A DNA stretch of 64,000 nucleotides from CAZZKG01 sp964654825 (GCA_964654825.1 CAZZKG010000011.1:13919-77918); one strand, 5' to 3'; positions 36,095 to 45,816 are shown, counted from the first letter of the stretch. Program-made: numbers and translations. Notes: a model not told the origin generated them from the sequence alone.

Positions 36095-37288
36095 CTAATG
36101 GTGCTTTTTCGAGGACTGTGCGTAATCGAGGTTCATCCCGGTGAGAGGAGAAAGATCCCTCAGTTTCGCCACATTACTCTCGAGCAGGTCCACAACGTGA
36201 TCGACTTCTTCTTCGGTATTCCCTTTGCCCAGACCAAAACGTACCGAGCAGTGGGCGATAGCCTCGGGAACTCCCATGGCTAGTAGCACGTAGGAAGATT
36301 CGAGCAGCTCGCTCGTACAGGCCGATCCGGAGGAAACCGCCACATCTCTGAGCGAGAGGATAAGCGCTTCGCCCTCGACGTATTCAAAACTGAAATTCAG
36401 GTTTCCGGGCTGTCTCTTCTCGGGATGACCATTTAAATACGCTTTCTCTATACGGGATTCGATCTGTTTTCTCATCCTGTTTCTCAGTCCGATGAGCCTC
36501 TCGGCCTCCTCGTCCATCTCGAGATCTCTGAGCGTACAGGTTTCGCCCATACCAACGATCCCGGGAGTGTTGAGTGTCCCCGACCTGATTTTCCGTTCCT
36601 GCCCGCCGCCGTGGGATAGTGGAACGAGTTTGATCCCTTTCCTCAGGTAGAGAGCGCCTATTCCTTTCGGACCGTATATCTTATGTCCGGACATACTGAG
36701 AAGATCGACACCGAGTTCGTCCACTTTCACCCGGATCTTCCCGACACCCTGAACCGCATCACAGTGAAAGAGAACGCCCTTGCTCCTGGTGATCTGACCT
36801 ATCTGCTCGATGGGATTGACTGTACCGACTTCGCTGTTCACCTGCATGATACTCACCAGAATCGTCTTATCTGTGATCGCCCCTTCGACATCGCTCGGGT
36901 CTACCATGCCGTATTTATCAACCGGTAAGTAAGTTACATCATACCCGTTTTTTGCGAGGTACCTGCACGTGTCGAGAATCGCCTTGTGCTCTACTGATGA
37001 AGTGATAATATGATTCCCTTTATCCTTCAGGGCCCAGGCTACTCCTTTCACAGCCAGATTGTCGGCCTCGGTGGCACCGCTGGTGAAGATGACCTCGTCG
37101 GGATGACACCCGAGGAGAGCGGACACCTTTTCGCGTGCCTCGACGACGGCCGTTCTCGCGAGCCTGCCGTAATCATGAGTACTGCTCGAAGGATTGCCGA
37201 ACAACTCTTTATAGTAGGGGAGCATTGCCTCGAGAACCCGTGGATCGACCGGTGTGGTCGCATTGTGATCCATGTATATTTTTTCCAT
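36095..37288 (-). CDS. nifS: Cysteine desulfurase NifS/IscS
   Basis: 397 residues from 37288. AGGAG lies 9 nt upstream, and the longer frame to 37387 overlaps the promoter. MDHNATTPVDPRV, the PLP lysine in SMSGHKIYGPKG (~200) and SSGSACTSELLESSYVL with the persulfide cysteine define a group I desulfurase. It supplies sulfur to IscU. First gene of a long operon of Fe-S clients. Confidence 0.95.
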   Translation of the reverse strand: MEKIYMDHNATTPVDPRVLEAMLPYYKELFGNPSSSTHDYGRLARTAVVEAREKVSALLGCHPDEVIFTSGATEADNLAVKGVAWALKDKGNHIITSSVEHKAILDTCRYLAKNGYDVTYLPVDKYGMVDPSDVEGAITDKTILVSIMQVNSEVGTVNPIEQIGQITRSKGVLFHCDAVQGVGKIRVKVDELGVDLLSMSGHKIYGPKGIGALYLRKGIKLVPLSHGGGQERKIRSGTLNTPGIVGMGETCTLRDLEMDEEAERLIGLRNRMRKQIESRIEKAYLNGHPEKRQPGNLNFSFEYVEGEALILSLRDVAVSSGSACTSELLESSYVLLAMGVPEAIAHCSVRFGLGKGNTEEEVDHVVDLLESNVAKLRDLSPLTGMNLDYAQSSKKHH

Positions 37289-37359
37289 TTGCCGACTCCT
37301 GGACATGACTGACGCTATCGCAAGATCCGTTGATGCTGTAGGATCATGATTACTTTCTG

Positions 37360-37387
37360 TATTTAATGCAAAATGGCTTTTTGTCAA
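37360..37387 (-). promoter_or_regulatory. Promoter of the nifS-iscU-apgM-nadA-por-amrS operon
   Basis: Minus strand TTGACA (37382-37387), 16-nt spacer, TAAATA (37360-37365), about 70 nt before the nifS start. A palindromic ATCATGAT near 37343-37350 lies in the leader and might be a regulator site. No IscR box is recognised. Confidence 0.6.
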
Positions 37388-37502
37388 GATAATCGTTCTC
37401 GGGGGAGCGTGATGAGTATACTTCAGGGATCATACTCTATCAACCAACGTTATTCATGGCTGCGACGCAACAATGGCTGAGCACTGTAGAACAGAGGTAA
37501 GA

Positions 37503-38141
37503 TCACATCGAAGATGTCGATCTGAGATACGGATTCGTGAGTCGTTCCTCACCAAGAGTCGTGCTCGGGCCGTGCCCGGTATACACATCGATGTCATCTC
37601 CCAGCGGCAGGAGTTTGTCCACTATCGAACTGATGAGTGTCTCGTACGAACCACCCGGGAGGTCGGTCCTGCCGATTGAGCCGGCGAAGAGAGTGTCCCC
37701 CACGAAGAGTGAATTCCCGATCAGATAACACACCCCCCCGGGAGAGTGTCCGGGTGTGTGGATGACCCGTACCTCGAGTTGACCGAATCGGTAGACGTCT
37801 CCATCCTTGACAAAGATATCCACCGCGCTCCCACCTGCAACCCTGAGCCCGAAGCTGAGTGCCTGTGCACCGACGCTCTCGAGGAGAAAACTGTCACCCT
37901 CGTTCATCAGGATTTGTGCTCCCGTTGATTCTTTCACCGCTTTGAGATCCCCGACGTGGTCGACATGCGCATGGGTGAGTAGAATGTACTTCACATCCAC
38001 CTCTTTCTGTCGAACCATCTCGAGGATGAGGTCACCCTCGTCCCCGGGATCCACTACTGCTCCTTCACCGGTTTCGCTGCACTTGATCACGAACGCATTC
38101 GCCTGAAACGCACCGACGGGTAATGTCTTGACGATAAGCAT
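37503..38141 (-). CDS. Metallo-beta-lactamase fold hydrolase, glyoxalase II/YcbL-like
   Basis: 212 residues from 38141, with AGGAAGGAAG 5 nt upstream; the longer frame runs into pepA. LTHAHVDHVGD is the HxHxDH zinc motif, followed by HTPGHSPGG, VGDTLF and the last histidine in YTGHGPST. GSIGRTDLPGGS is characteristic of the YcbL-type hydroxyacylglutathione hydrolase family. Distal gene of the moaD-moaE-cobO-pepA cluster, 23 nt after pepA. Substrate unknown. Confidence 0.88.
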   Translation of the reverse strand: MLIVKTLPVGAFQANAFVIKCSETGEGAVVDPGDEGDLILEMVRQKEVDVKYILLTHAHVDHVGDLKAVKESTGAQILMNEGDSFLLESVGAQALSFGLRVAGGSAVDIFVKDGDVYRFGQLEVRVIHTPGHSPGGVCYLIGNSLFVGDTLFAGSIGRTDLPGGSYETLISSIVDKLLPLGDDIDVYTGHGPSTTLGEERLTNPYLRSTSSM

Positions 38142-38164
38142 ATTCTTCCTTCCTGAAATATCTA

Positions 38165-39697
38165 TTACCGACTCCTGCCGCCGGGCCAGTGACGAAGAAT
38201 ATCGACGATCAATCTCACTCCAACACCGGTAGCCCCCCTGGGCAGATAAGGACAATCCTTTTTGACCCAGGCAGTCCCGGCGATGTCGAGATGGACCCAT
38301 GATGTGTCTCCAACGAACTCTCTCAGGAAAAGTCCGGCTGTGATGGTGCCGGCCTCCCTGCCGCCGACATTCTTCAGATCAGCGACATCACTCTCGAGCT
38401 GTTCCCGGTACTCTTTCCAGGTCGGCAGATTCCATGTTCGCTCACCTGTCCTCTCACTCGCCGCCAGAACTCTGTCGATGAGTTCGGAATCGTTGCCGAC
38501 GATTCCGGTTGCGTGGAGACCGAGAGCAATGACACAGGCACCGGTCAGTGTCGCCAGATCGAATACGGCATCAGGTTTGAATTTATTTGCGTACGAGAGG
38601 GCATCAGCGACTATCATGCGGCCTTCCGCGTCGGTGGATATGACCTCTACTGTTTTACCGGAGTGCATCTTCACCACATCACCGGGTTTGTATGCCCTTC
38701 CACCCGGGAGGTTCTCACACAGAGGCATCAATCCGATTACTCTCAGAGGGAGGTCGAGCCGGGCAACCGCACTCATGATCCCGAGTACCGAGCAGGCTCC
38801 TGCCTTGTCATACTTCATATCCTCCATTTTTTCACTCGGTTTGATCGATATCCCCCCGCTGTCGAATGTGATGCCCTTCCCGACAACCACGATCATCGGG
38901 GCTCCCCGACCACCCTTATTGTGCTCGGCTACGATAAGCGCCGGTGGTTCACCACTCCCGGCGGAGACAGCGAGAATACCTCCCATCCCGAGTTCCTTCA
39001 TCTTCTCTTTCCCGACCATGCGCATCTTGAGACCGTATTTTCTGCACACCTTCCTCGCATAAGCGGCGAACAACGTCGGCGTGAGAGCATTCGCCGGTTC
39101 ATTAGAAAGATCACGGGCGATGGCGGTCGATTCGACCACAACTTGAGCTCTGTCGAGTTCTTTCTTCAAAGCAGTCAGGCTTCGTAATCCGGCTGCAGCA
39201 AAAACAATCGAAGCAGGATCTTTGTTAGTCTCCTCCTGTTCGCTTCTGTGTTTTGTGAACCGATAGAGAGACAGGCCGGCACCTTCGGCGAGCGAGAAGA
39301 TGGCATCCCGATGATTCTTCCATCCGGATGAGACAGACCGAAGATCGAATATCAATTTCGAACAGTTGAGCTCTCTGGCCATCCTGCAGGCGGTCCCTCC
39401 TGTTTTTCTCAACGATTCGAGATCGACCTCAGCAGGATTGCCGGTGCCGATCAAGAGGAGTCTGACAGCCCCGATGTACTGACCGGTATGGAGTACCGCA
39501 GTCTCGAGCGGTTTTCCCCGTAGTTCCCCGGTCTCGATCACCCGCGAGATGAGACCCTCGAGCTTTCGGTCCAGTACCTCAAGATCCCTCGTGAGACCCG
39601 ATTCGGGAATACCGCAGACCAGAAGATCTCCCTTTATCTCGTATCCTTTCTTACCAACTACGGAGTATTTCACACCTGCCTCCAGCTGAAAATACAT
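38165..39697 (-). CDS. pepA: Leucyl aminopeptidase (M17)
   Basis: 510 residues. The N-terminal macro-like domain is divergent. The catalytic domain has VGKGITFDSGGISIKPS, MKYDKAGA and STDAEGRMIVADAL, which provide the two-zinc ligands and catalytic Lys/Arg. A cytosolic hexameric aminopeptidase. It lies 44 nt downstream of cobO on the same strand. Confidence 0.94.
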   Translation of the reverse strand: MYFQLEAGVKYSVVGKKGYEIKGDLLVCGIPESGLTRDLEVLDRKLEGLISRVIETGELRGKPLETAVLHTGQYIGAVRLLLIGTGNPAEVDLESLRKTGGTACRMARELNCSKLIFDLRSVSSGWKNHRDAIFSLAEGAGLSLYRFTKHRSEQEETNKDPASIVFAAAGLRSLTALKKELDRAQVVVESTAIARDLSNEPANALTPTLFAAYARKVCRKYGLKMRMVGKEKMKELGMGGILAVSAGSGEPPALIVAEHNKGGRGAPMIVVVGKGITFDSGGISIKPSEKMEDMKYDKAGACSVLGIMSAVARLDLPLRVIGLMPLCENLPGGRAYKPGDVVKMHSGKTVEVISTDAEGRMIVADALSYANKFKPDAVFDLATLTGACVIALGLHATGIVGNDSELIDRVLAASERTGERTWNLPTWKEYREQLESDVADLKNVGGREAGTITAGLFLREFVGDTSWVHLDIAGTAWVKKDCPYLPRGATGVGVRLIVDILRHWPGGRSR

Positions 39698-39741
39698 ATT
39701 TCGAGAGTTTGTGAAATCACGAATTCGAGAATTCCAGACCC

Positions 39742-40290
39742 CTAGAACTCGATACCTTCCTGAGCCTCTATCCCTCTATCGTAATGATGCTTGATCTTCC
39801 TCATCTCGGTGACGCAGTCCGCAATTTCGATGAGGTCATCCGGCGCTCCTCTTCCGGTCAAAACGAGGAAAAGGTGGGGAGGTTTTTCACAAATGAGTTT
39901 CTTCACCTCCCCCGCATCGAGAACACCCTGCTCGATGGCAATGTTGATCTCATCAAGCACGATCATGTCATACTGTCCGGATGCATATGCCTCTCTTGCG
40001 AGGGCAAGTCCTCTTCGCGCAGCTGCGGCATGTTTCTCCCTGGGAAGGGAGTCGCCACGGATCCCGATGTAGCCAAGCCCGACAGGTTTTACTTCCAGCA
40101 GATCACCAAGCCGATTCTGGTGCATCATTTCACCGTATTCCCATGTCCCTTTCACGAACTGGATCACGAGGGTCCTGTAACCATATCCCATTGCACGCAG
40201 GACCATACCGAGGGCAGCTGTCGTTTTCCCCTTCCCCTCACCGGTGAAGATCAGCACGAGCCCTCTTCTCTTACTCCTCGATTCACTCAT
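39742..40290 (-). CDS. cobO: Cob(I)yrinic acid a,c-diamide adenosyltransferase
   Basis: 182 residues. P-loop FTGEGKGKTTAALG (~15-28), VIQFVKGTWEYGE, and LDEINIAIEQG with RGAPDDLIEIAD follow BtuR/CobO/CobA. It adenosylates cobalt in corrinoids; no other cobalamin synthesis gene is present, so it may serve salvage. It starts 15 nt after moaE. Confidence 0.95.
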   Translation of the reverse strand: MSESRSKRRGLVLIFTGEGKGKTTAALGMVLRAMGYGYRTLVIQFVKGTWEYGEMMHQNRLGDLLEVKPVGLGYIGIRGDSLPREKHAAAARRGLALAREAYASGQYDMIVLDEINIAIEQGVLDAGEVKKLICEKPPHLFLVLTGRGAPDDLIEIADCVTEMRKIKHHYDRGIEAQEGIEF

Positions 40291-40305
40291 ACGCCGGCCT
40301 CATTG

Positions 40306-40701
40306 TCACCTTTCTGGAGGATCATCTCCGATGTCCTTCTTCCAGACAGGGACATCTCCCTTTATGCTGTCGATGATCCAGGCACAGGCTGCGAACGATT
40401 CCCTCCGGTGGGGCGAACTCACAGCGATCAGGATACTCTCTTCGCCAACGGGCACCTCTCCCAGCCTGTGAACGACCAGTGACTTCCTGAGCCCCCACCG
40501 TGATCGCGCTTCAGCCAGAATTTCGATCAACCGTTTCTCCGCCATTTCGACGTATGCTTCGTAGAGAAGGGCCTTGAGGCCGGTCTCTCCACCCTCCTCC
40601 CGTACCGTCCCGATGAAGTGTACGACTGCGCCGCATTCAGGGTGAAACACGTCATTTATGTAGGCATTCACATCGATCCGCTTTTCCGTAAAAAGTACCA
40701 T
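40306..40701 (-). CDS. moaE: Molybdopterin synthase catalytic subunit
   Basis: 131 residues from 40701; GGAGGC ends 7 nt upstream. Key blocks are FIGTVRE, YEAYVEMAEKRL, HRLGEVPVGE, SSPHRRESF and VPVWKKD with the catalytic lysine. With MoaD it transfers two sulfurs onto precursor Z. It begins 4 nt after the moaD stop. Confidence 0.95.
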   Translation of the reverse strand: MVLFTEKRIDVNAYINDVFHPECGAVVHFIGTVREEGGETGLKALLYEAYVEMAEKRLIEILAEARSRWGLRKSLVVHRLGEVPVGEESILIAVSSPHRRESFAACAWIIDSIKGDVPVWKKDIGDDPPER

Positions 40702-40705
40702 AATA

Positions 40706-40951
40706 TCAGCCTCCACTCACGGGAGGGAAAAAAGAAACCAGATCACCATCTTCGAGTGTATGGCTGTCTTCCACATACTCCATGTTCACGACCGGGAGCG
40801 TCATGGCCATGATCTCTTCGAGAGCGGGATATTGATTTATGACCTGCTTCCTGAGGCCGCTCACGGTAGTGTCCGCAGGGATCTCGAGTGTTTCCTCCTT
40901 CTTCCCGCAGACTTCCCTGAGCGAAGCGAAATATTTCAGAACGATCTTCAC
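40706..40951 (-). CDS. moaD: Molybdopterin synthase sulfur-carrier subunit
   Basis: 81 residues with a GTG start at 40951, chosen because AAGGAG lies about 10 nt upstream; the TTG at 40972 overlaps that site. A ubiquitin-like fold ending in FFPPVSGG, whose terminal Gly-Gly is thiocarboxylated. MoeB, which would activate it, is not seen in the window. Confidence 0.93.
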   Translation of the reverse strand: MKIVLKYFASLREVCGKKEETLEIPADTTVSGLRKQVINQYPALEEIMAMTLPVVNMEYVEDSHTLEDGDLVSFFPPVSGG

Positions 40952-41065
40952 GAGGTGTTCACTCCTTCTCAATAGAAAGGTGTCGATATGGCACCCACCC
41001 GACTCTTTCCCGCAGCAGATCCAGAAGAGGCGGGCGGCGAATGTTTTCCGGTTTGTCGAATCTAA

Positions 41066-41094
41066 ATTGTAAGCAGGGAGACGCCGCCGGTCAA
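41066..41094 (-). promoter_or_regulatory. Promoter of moaD-moaE-cobO-pepA-MBL
   Basis: Minus strand TTGACC (41089-41094), 17-nt spacer, TACAAT (41066-41071): near-consensus. It gives a leader of about 105 nt. I saw no Moco-riboswitch-like fold by eye. Confidence 0.65.
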
Positions 41095-41150
41095 GATGCT
41101 TCCAATTAACCTGCTCTCCCCGAGAACCCGGGCCCGTGGATCACTCTATA

Positions 41151-41194
41151 AAACAGTTTTCTGCCGGGCGATGCAATGCTGAAGAAAACCGTTT
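41151..41194. repeat. Imperfect inverted repeat between moaD and the M28 gene
   Basis: AAACAGTTTTCT (41151-41162) and AGAAAACCGTTT (41183-41194) pair at 11 of 12 positions around a 20-nt centre. Between the divergent promoters at 41066 and 41226 it could be an operator. The rest of 40952-41288 shows only those promoters. Confidence 0.35.
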
Positions 41195-41225
41195 CAGACC
41201 AAAGGACACCACCGGAAAATTTTTG

Positions 41226-41254
41226 TTGATAATCCCCGCGATATTATGTATCCT
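41226..41254 (+). promoter_or_regulatory. Candidate promoter of the sorted M28 peptidase
   Basis: TTGATA (41226-41231), 17-nt spacer, TATCCT (41249-41254), about 35 nt before the ATG, which has AGGAGG upstream. Moderate match. Confidence 0.45.
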
Positions 41255-41288
41255 CAGAATGTGACTTCATGATAACAGGAGGTATTCC

Positions 41289-43961
41289 ATGAACCATACT
41301 CCGCTCTCATTACGCATGTCAATCCCCGTAATCTCAGTGTTGATATTTTGGCTCCAAGTGGCAGCCGCTCCTACCGGTAAGACTTATATCCGGACCGAGC
41401 GCATTGCCGGCGCCGATTTCGCTTTTACGCCGAATCCTCTGATCGCCGCCATGGTCGACTCTGTATCTGAGGAAGAACTCCGAGCCAGCATCGAGGCCCT
41501 GACCGGTTTTACCACCCGCCACGCAGTGTCGGATACGGTTTCCGACACTCTCGGAATTGGTGCCGCGAGACGCTGGATCCATGGAAAATTTCAGGAGTTC
41601 GCCGACAGAGGGCTCCAACCGCTGTATTTTGATTTCGATGAGGAGATTTGCGGTGTTACGGGTCAGCATCGCAACGTACTCGCTATCCTTCCGGGAACCA
41701 CGCCCGAATCTTCGGACCGCTACTTCATCGTCCTAGGGCACATGGACTCACGGACGGTAGCTCTCTGCGATTCCGAAAGTCCCGCTCCCGGGGCTAATGA
41801 CAACGGCAGCGGGACCGCGGCCGCCATCGAGCTGGCCCGGGTGATGAGTAGTTTCGACTTCGATGCCACCGTCGTATTCTCTGCGGTGACGGGGGAGGAG
41901 CAGGGGCTGTTCGGCAGCACGGCCTACGCAGAATATGCGAGTCAGGTGGGATTGAGGATCGATGGAGTCATCAACAACGACATGCTCGCGAATATCGAGG
42001 ATGTCGAGGGCTCGCTGGACAGTACGAGTGTCCGGAGTTACTCCGCTGGTCCTTCGACTTCGACCTCCCGACAGCTGGCCCGCTACATGAAGCTCAAGGC
42101 CGAACAGTACGTGCCCGGAATGACCGTCAACCTCATCCCCGCCCAAGATCGTCCGGGCAGAAGCGGAGATCACGTCCCCTTCAACCGCCAGGGGTACGCC
42201 GCTCAGCGCTTCATCGAAACGAACGAGAACCTCGGCCGCCAGCACGACACGACGGATGTCATCGGCAACATGAATTTTCCCTATTTCGCTCGTAACGTCC
42301 AGATCAACGTCGCCGGACTCGCGAGCCTGGCACTCGCACCGGAGACACCTACAGGGCTTGTGGTAAGAGATGTAGGAAACGGTACCGATCTCCACCTCAG
42401 CTGGCCGGTGACCAACACCGAACCCGATTTCGCCGGTTACCGGGTCGCCGTAAGGGACGCCGATTCACTGTTCTACGACATGATCATCGATGTCGGTGAT
42501 ACGACCGAGCAAACTCTGTCGGGGCTGGATGAGGGAGAGGCCGTCTACATCAGCCACTCAGCAGTAGACGGCGACGGGAACGAGAGCATATTCTCGTCCG
42601 AAGTCTACGCTGTGCCCCGGATCCTGCCGCAGCCTCCGTCTCATCTGGAATCGACTTCCCGGCCCGATTCGATCCACCTGAACTGGTCGCCGAACAGTGA
42701 GCTGGATTTGAAAGGTTACAACATCTACCGAAGCACCACGAGCGGCTCGGGATATCAGCTCATCGACTCGGTTCTCGCGCCCGACACGAGCTGGGTCGAC
42801 ACGACGGTTCAGCCGCTCGTCATGTATTTCTACGTCGTCACGGCGGTCGATGAGGGAGACCAGGAAAGCCCTCTCTCGAGCGAGGTGAAAGGGAGACTTG
42901 CCACCCATGACCAGGGTATCATCATCGTCGACGCCACACTCGACGGCTCCGGTATGCCCCTCCAGCCGACCGATGAGAAGGTTGACGCTTTTTATGAGGG
43001 TGTTCTCTCCGCGTTCGAGGTAACGGCCGGCTGGGACAGAGCAGACAGCCTCACTGCAGGTGTCCACGTGATGGACGCAGACCTGGGTATTTACTCGACT
43101 GTCGTCTGGCATACCGATCGGCTGAACGGTACCAGCTTCCATGACACCCTGGAATTACGGAAGTATCTGGATGCAGGGGGAGATCTCCTGTTGATCGGAT
43201 GGAACCTGGCCAAATCCATGAGCGGTGATCTCGGACTGTTTCACGAATTCTCCGACGGGACATTCATGCATGATTACGTCAGGGTCGATTCCGTACGGAC
43301 GACACCCACCAGTAATCAAGATTTCAACGGAGCCCTGGGGCTCGTCCCGGGATACCCCGACCTGGAGATCGACACTTTGAAAGTCACCCTCTTCGACGGC
43401 AACCTGTACAACATGGACAAACTGCTGCCGCCGTTCGTCGACGAGCCGGTAACCGAGGCGATCTATGGCTACAATTCATCAGAAGGGGGCTCTCCGAACC
43501 AGGACATGCCGGTCGCACTGAGACATCTCGGTGATGAACAGAAGATCGTGGTATTCGACTTCCCCCTTTTCTTCGTGGACTCGCTGAGCGCCCTCGGGGC
43601 TATAGAGCAGGCGATGTCCGATCTCGGCGAGGAAGCCGTCGGTGTAAGGGACGAGGGATCCGGCCTGGTAACCGGGCTTCCCGTAACATACTCACTGAAC
43701 CAGAACTACCCGAACCCTTTCAATCCGGAGACGAGTATCACTTACAGTCTTACCCATCCCGGTGAGGTGTCACTGATTATCTACAATGTGCACGGGCAGA
43801 AAGTGCGAAAACTCATCGACGGGTGGGGTGAGGCGGGTCGTCACACCGTCCACTGGGACGGAAAGGATGACAGCGGCGGCAGGGTTGCTTCAGGCATCTA
43901 CTTCTACCGCATCAAAACGGACGGCTTCACACAATCGAGGAAGATGGTGCTTGTGAAGTGA
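41289..43961 (+). CDS. Secreted M28 aminopeptidase with FnIII domains and C-terminal sorting domain
   Basis: 890 residues; AGGAGGTATTCC precedes the ATG. After a signal peptide come the M28 ligands GHMDS (~150), PGANDNGSG, TGEEQGLFGS, NNDM and SGDHVPF. Two fibronectin III-like repeats follow (~355-440, ~450-535). A beta-rich DUF-like region (~550-780) has VDATLDGSGMPLQP. The last ~85 residues, with NYPNPFNPETSI, VYNxxGQKVRKL-like and GIYFYRI, are the FlgD-like/Por-secretion (type IX) sorting domain. It is likely exported to the cell surface. No T9SS machinery gene is in the window. Confidence 0.9.
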   Translation: MNHTPLSLRMSIPVISVLIFWLQVAAAPTGKTYIRTERIAGADFAFTPNPLIAAMVDSVSEEELRASIEALTGFTTRHAVSDTVSDTLGIGAARRWIHGKFQEFADRGLQPLYFDFDEEICGVTGQHRNVLAILPGTTPESSDRYFIVLGHMDSRTVALCDSESPAPGANDNGSGTAAAIELARVMSSFDFDATVVFSAVTGEEQGLFGSTAYAEYASQVGLRIDGVINNDMLANIEDVEGSLDSTSVRSYSAGPSTSTSRQLARYMKLKAEQYVPGMTVNLIPAQDRPGRSGDHVPFNRQGYAAQRFIETNENLGRQHDTTDVIGNMNFPYFARNVQINVAGLASLALAPETPTGLVVRDVGNGTDLHLSWPVTNTEPDFAGYRVAVRDADSLFYDMIIDVGDTTEQTLSGLDEGEAVYISHSAVDGDGNESIFSSEVYAVPRILPQPPSHLESTSRPDSIHLNWSPNSELDLKGYNIYRSTTSGSGYQLIDSVLAPDTSWVDTTVQPLVMYFYVVTAVDEGDQESPLSSEVKGRLATHDQGIIIVDATLDGSGMPLQPTDEKVDAFYEGVLSAFEVTAGWDRADSLTAGVHVMDADLGIYSTVVWHTDRLNGTSFHDTLELRKYLDAGGDLLLIGWNLAKSMSGDLGLFHEFSDGTFMHDYVRVDSVRTTPTSNQDFNGALGLVPGYPDLEIDTLKVTLFDGNLYNMDKLLPPFVDEPVTEAIYGYNSSEGGSPNQDMPVALRHLGDEQKIVVFDFPLFFVDSLSALGAIEQAMSDLGEEAVGVRDEGSGLVTGLPVTYSLNQNYPNPFNPETSITYSLTHPGEVSLIIYNVHGQKVRKLIDGWGEAGRHTVHWDGKDDSGGRVASGIYFYRIKTDGFTQSRKMVLVK

Positions 43962-44018
43962 TCCGGTTCCGCCTGTTGTGAACGGAAGACCTGAAGTCTC
44001 AAATCCATTCCCGATCTA

Positions 44019-44047
44019 TTGAAAAAAACGCTCACCGGTCATACATT
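44019..44047 (+). promoter_or_regulatory. Candidate promoter of cstA
   Basis: TTGAAA (44019-44024), 17-nt spacer, TACATT (44042-44047). About 75 nt before the cstA start. Confidence 0.42.
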
Positions 44048-44125
44048 ATAGGGTGATCCGGCCTAACGCTTTACGGTACACAGATAATATCCTGCGAGAC
44101 ACAAACAGGATCAGGGAGTTCTTCA

Positions 44126-45787
44126 ATGAATACCAGCATTCTCCTCCTGATCAGCTCTTTCCTTCTCGGCCTGGCTTACATCCTGTATGGCGGATACATA
44201 ACTCGAAAACTGTCGCTCAGCAGAGAAAAAAACACCCCGGCACATGTCTTGAAGGACGGTATCGACTACTGCCCCGCGAGAAAACCGGTTCTGCTGGGTC
44301 ATCACTTCGCGTCCATAGCGGGGGCAGGCCCTATCGTGGGGCCGATTTTTGCTGCTGCCTTCGGATGGCTTCCGGTTCTTCTCTGGATCATCATCGGCAG
44401 TATCTTCTTTGGAGCGGTTCACGATTTCACCTCTCTCGTCGCTTCCGTTCGTCACCGTGGAAAATCGATCGGAGAGGTCATCGAAACATACATGGGTATG
44501 CGGGGAAAGCATCTGTTCCTCATCTTCTCGTGGTCCGCCCTGATCCTCGTCATCGCGGTATTCACTATCGTGGTCGCACAGACATTCGTGAAATATCCCC
44601 AGGCAGGGACAGCCTCCGCGGGGTTCATCGTGCTCGCGATCGCATTCGGTTTTCTGGTCTACAGAAAAAACGCTCCTCTTGCGGTCACGAGCATCGCCGG
44701 CGTGCTGCTTCTTTTCTTCTGTATTTATCTTGGTATTCTGTTTCCCCTCGATCTATCGTACGAGACATGGGTTGGAATCCTCCTCGTCTACATCTTTATC
44801 GCCTCTATCACCCCGGTGTGGATTCTCCTGCAGCCCAGAGATTACCTGAATTCGTTCCTGTTGTATACTCTGATACTCTTCTCTTTTCTGGGAATCATCG
44901 TCGCCGGGCCGGTGGCCGAGCTGCCGGCTATCACATCATTTCACACAGATCTGGGGTACCTGTTTCCCATCGTGTTCGTGACCGTGGCCTGCGGCGCGAT
45001 CTCGGGGTTTCACTGTCTCGTCTCATCGGGTACCACTGCTAAGCAGCTCGACCGGGAGTCCGATGCGCGGCCTGTCGGTTTCGGTTCGATGCTGATTGAA
45101 GGCGTACTTGCCGTCATTGCCCTGATAGCTGCGATCGTACTCACCGGCGATGGGTATTCGGCATTTTTCCATGAGGGGGGCGGTGGTCCCATATCACTGT
45201 TCGCCACCGGTGTAGGCGGTTTCATATCTTCACTTGGTATACCGATAGATGTGGGGATCACCTTCACGGCACTCGCACTATCGGCATTCGCTCTTACATC
45301 ACTCGACACATCCACCAGGCTAGCACGTTTCGCCTTCCAGGAATTCTTCGAGGACAGGCAATCAAGGAAGCCTAATGTGTTGAGCAGGAACAGGTATATC
45401 GGTACGGGAGTGACGGTGATCGTTGCTCTTTTCCTTACAGTGTCAGGAGAGGCGATGCAGCTCTGGCCCATATTCGGGTCGGCAAATCAGCTGCTCGCGG
45501 CGCTCGCTCTGCTCGCAGTTTCGGTGTGGCTGGCGAGGACGAAGATCGGGAACATGTTTGTGAGGATACCGATGTATTTCATGTTCACCGTGACGTTGAG
45601 CTCCCTCATTATCCTCCTCTACAAACACGCTTCAGCCCTTACCTCGGGCGACTTCACCTTTGGGCACCTTGCTCTCGCGTTCCTTTCTCTCGTGCTCACT
45701 GCAGTGGCGGTTGTCCTCTTCAGTGAATCGAGAAAAAGCCTGAGGGTACCGTCGAAAGATAAGGCAGGTGAAGTCGCCAAAGCATAA
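44126..45787 (+). CDS. cstA: CstA/BtsT-family carbon-starvation transporter
   Basis: 553 residues, about 15-16 hydrophobic helices. RKPVLLGHHFASIAGAGPIVGP near residue 50 and TTAKQL with SLDTSTRLARF later on are CstA signatures (shown as separate blocks). At 553 residues it is shorter than E. coli CstA (~700), matching the compact branch. Family members import pyruvate or peptides. No LytTR-type regulator is nearby. A long reading frame on the same strand (44053-45042) is only a shadow of it. Confidence 0.9.
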   Translation: MNTSILLLISSFLLGLAYILYGGYITRKLSLSREKNTPAHVLKDGIDYCPARKPVLLGHHFASIAGAGPIVGPIFAAAFGWLPVLLWIIIGSIFFGAVHDFTSLVASVRHRGKSIGEVIETYMGMRGKHLFLIFSWSALILVIAVFTIVVAQTFVKYPQAGTASAGFIVLAIAFGFLVYRKNAPLAVTSIAGVLLLFFCIYLGILFPLDLSYETWVGILLVYIFIASITPVWILLQPRDYLNSFLLYTLILFSFLGIIVAGPVAELPAITSFHTDLGYLFPIVFVTVACGAISGFHCLVSSGTTAKQLDRESDARPVGFGSMLIEGVLAVIALIAAIVLTGDGYSAFFHEGGGGPISLFATGVGGFISSLGIPIDVGITFTALALSAFALTSLDTSTRLARFAFQEFFEDRQSRKPNVLSRNRYIGTGVTVIVALFLTVSGEAMQLWPIFGSANQLLAALALLAVSVWLARTKIGNMFVRIPMYFMFTVTLSSLIILLYKHASALTSGDFTFGHLALAFLSLVLTAVAVVLFSESRKSLRVPSKDKAGEVAKA

Positions 45788-45816
45788 GGGCTGAGGTCCG
45801 TCGGGCACTTCAGGTA

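Noticed and set aside
41066..41288. Moco or cobalamin riboswitch upstream of moaD
   Set aside because: The ~105-nt leader shows no recognisable conserved core of either class by eye.
44053..45042. 329-codon frame on the plus strand overlapping cstA
   Set aside because: Low-complexity Arg/Ser/His-rich translation, out of frame with the clear CstA signatures; a shadow.
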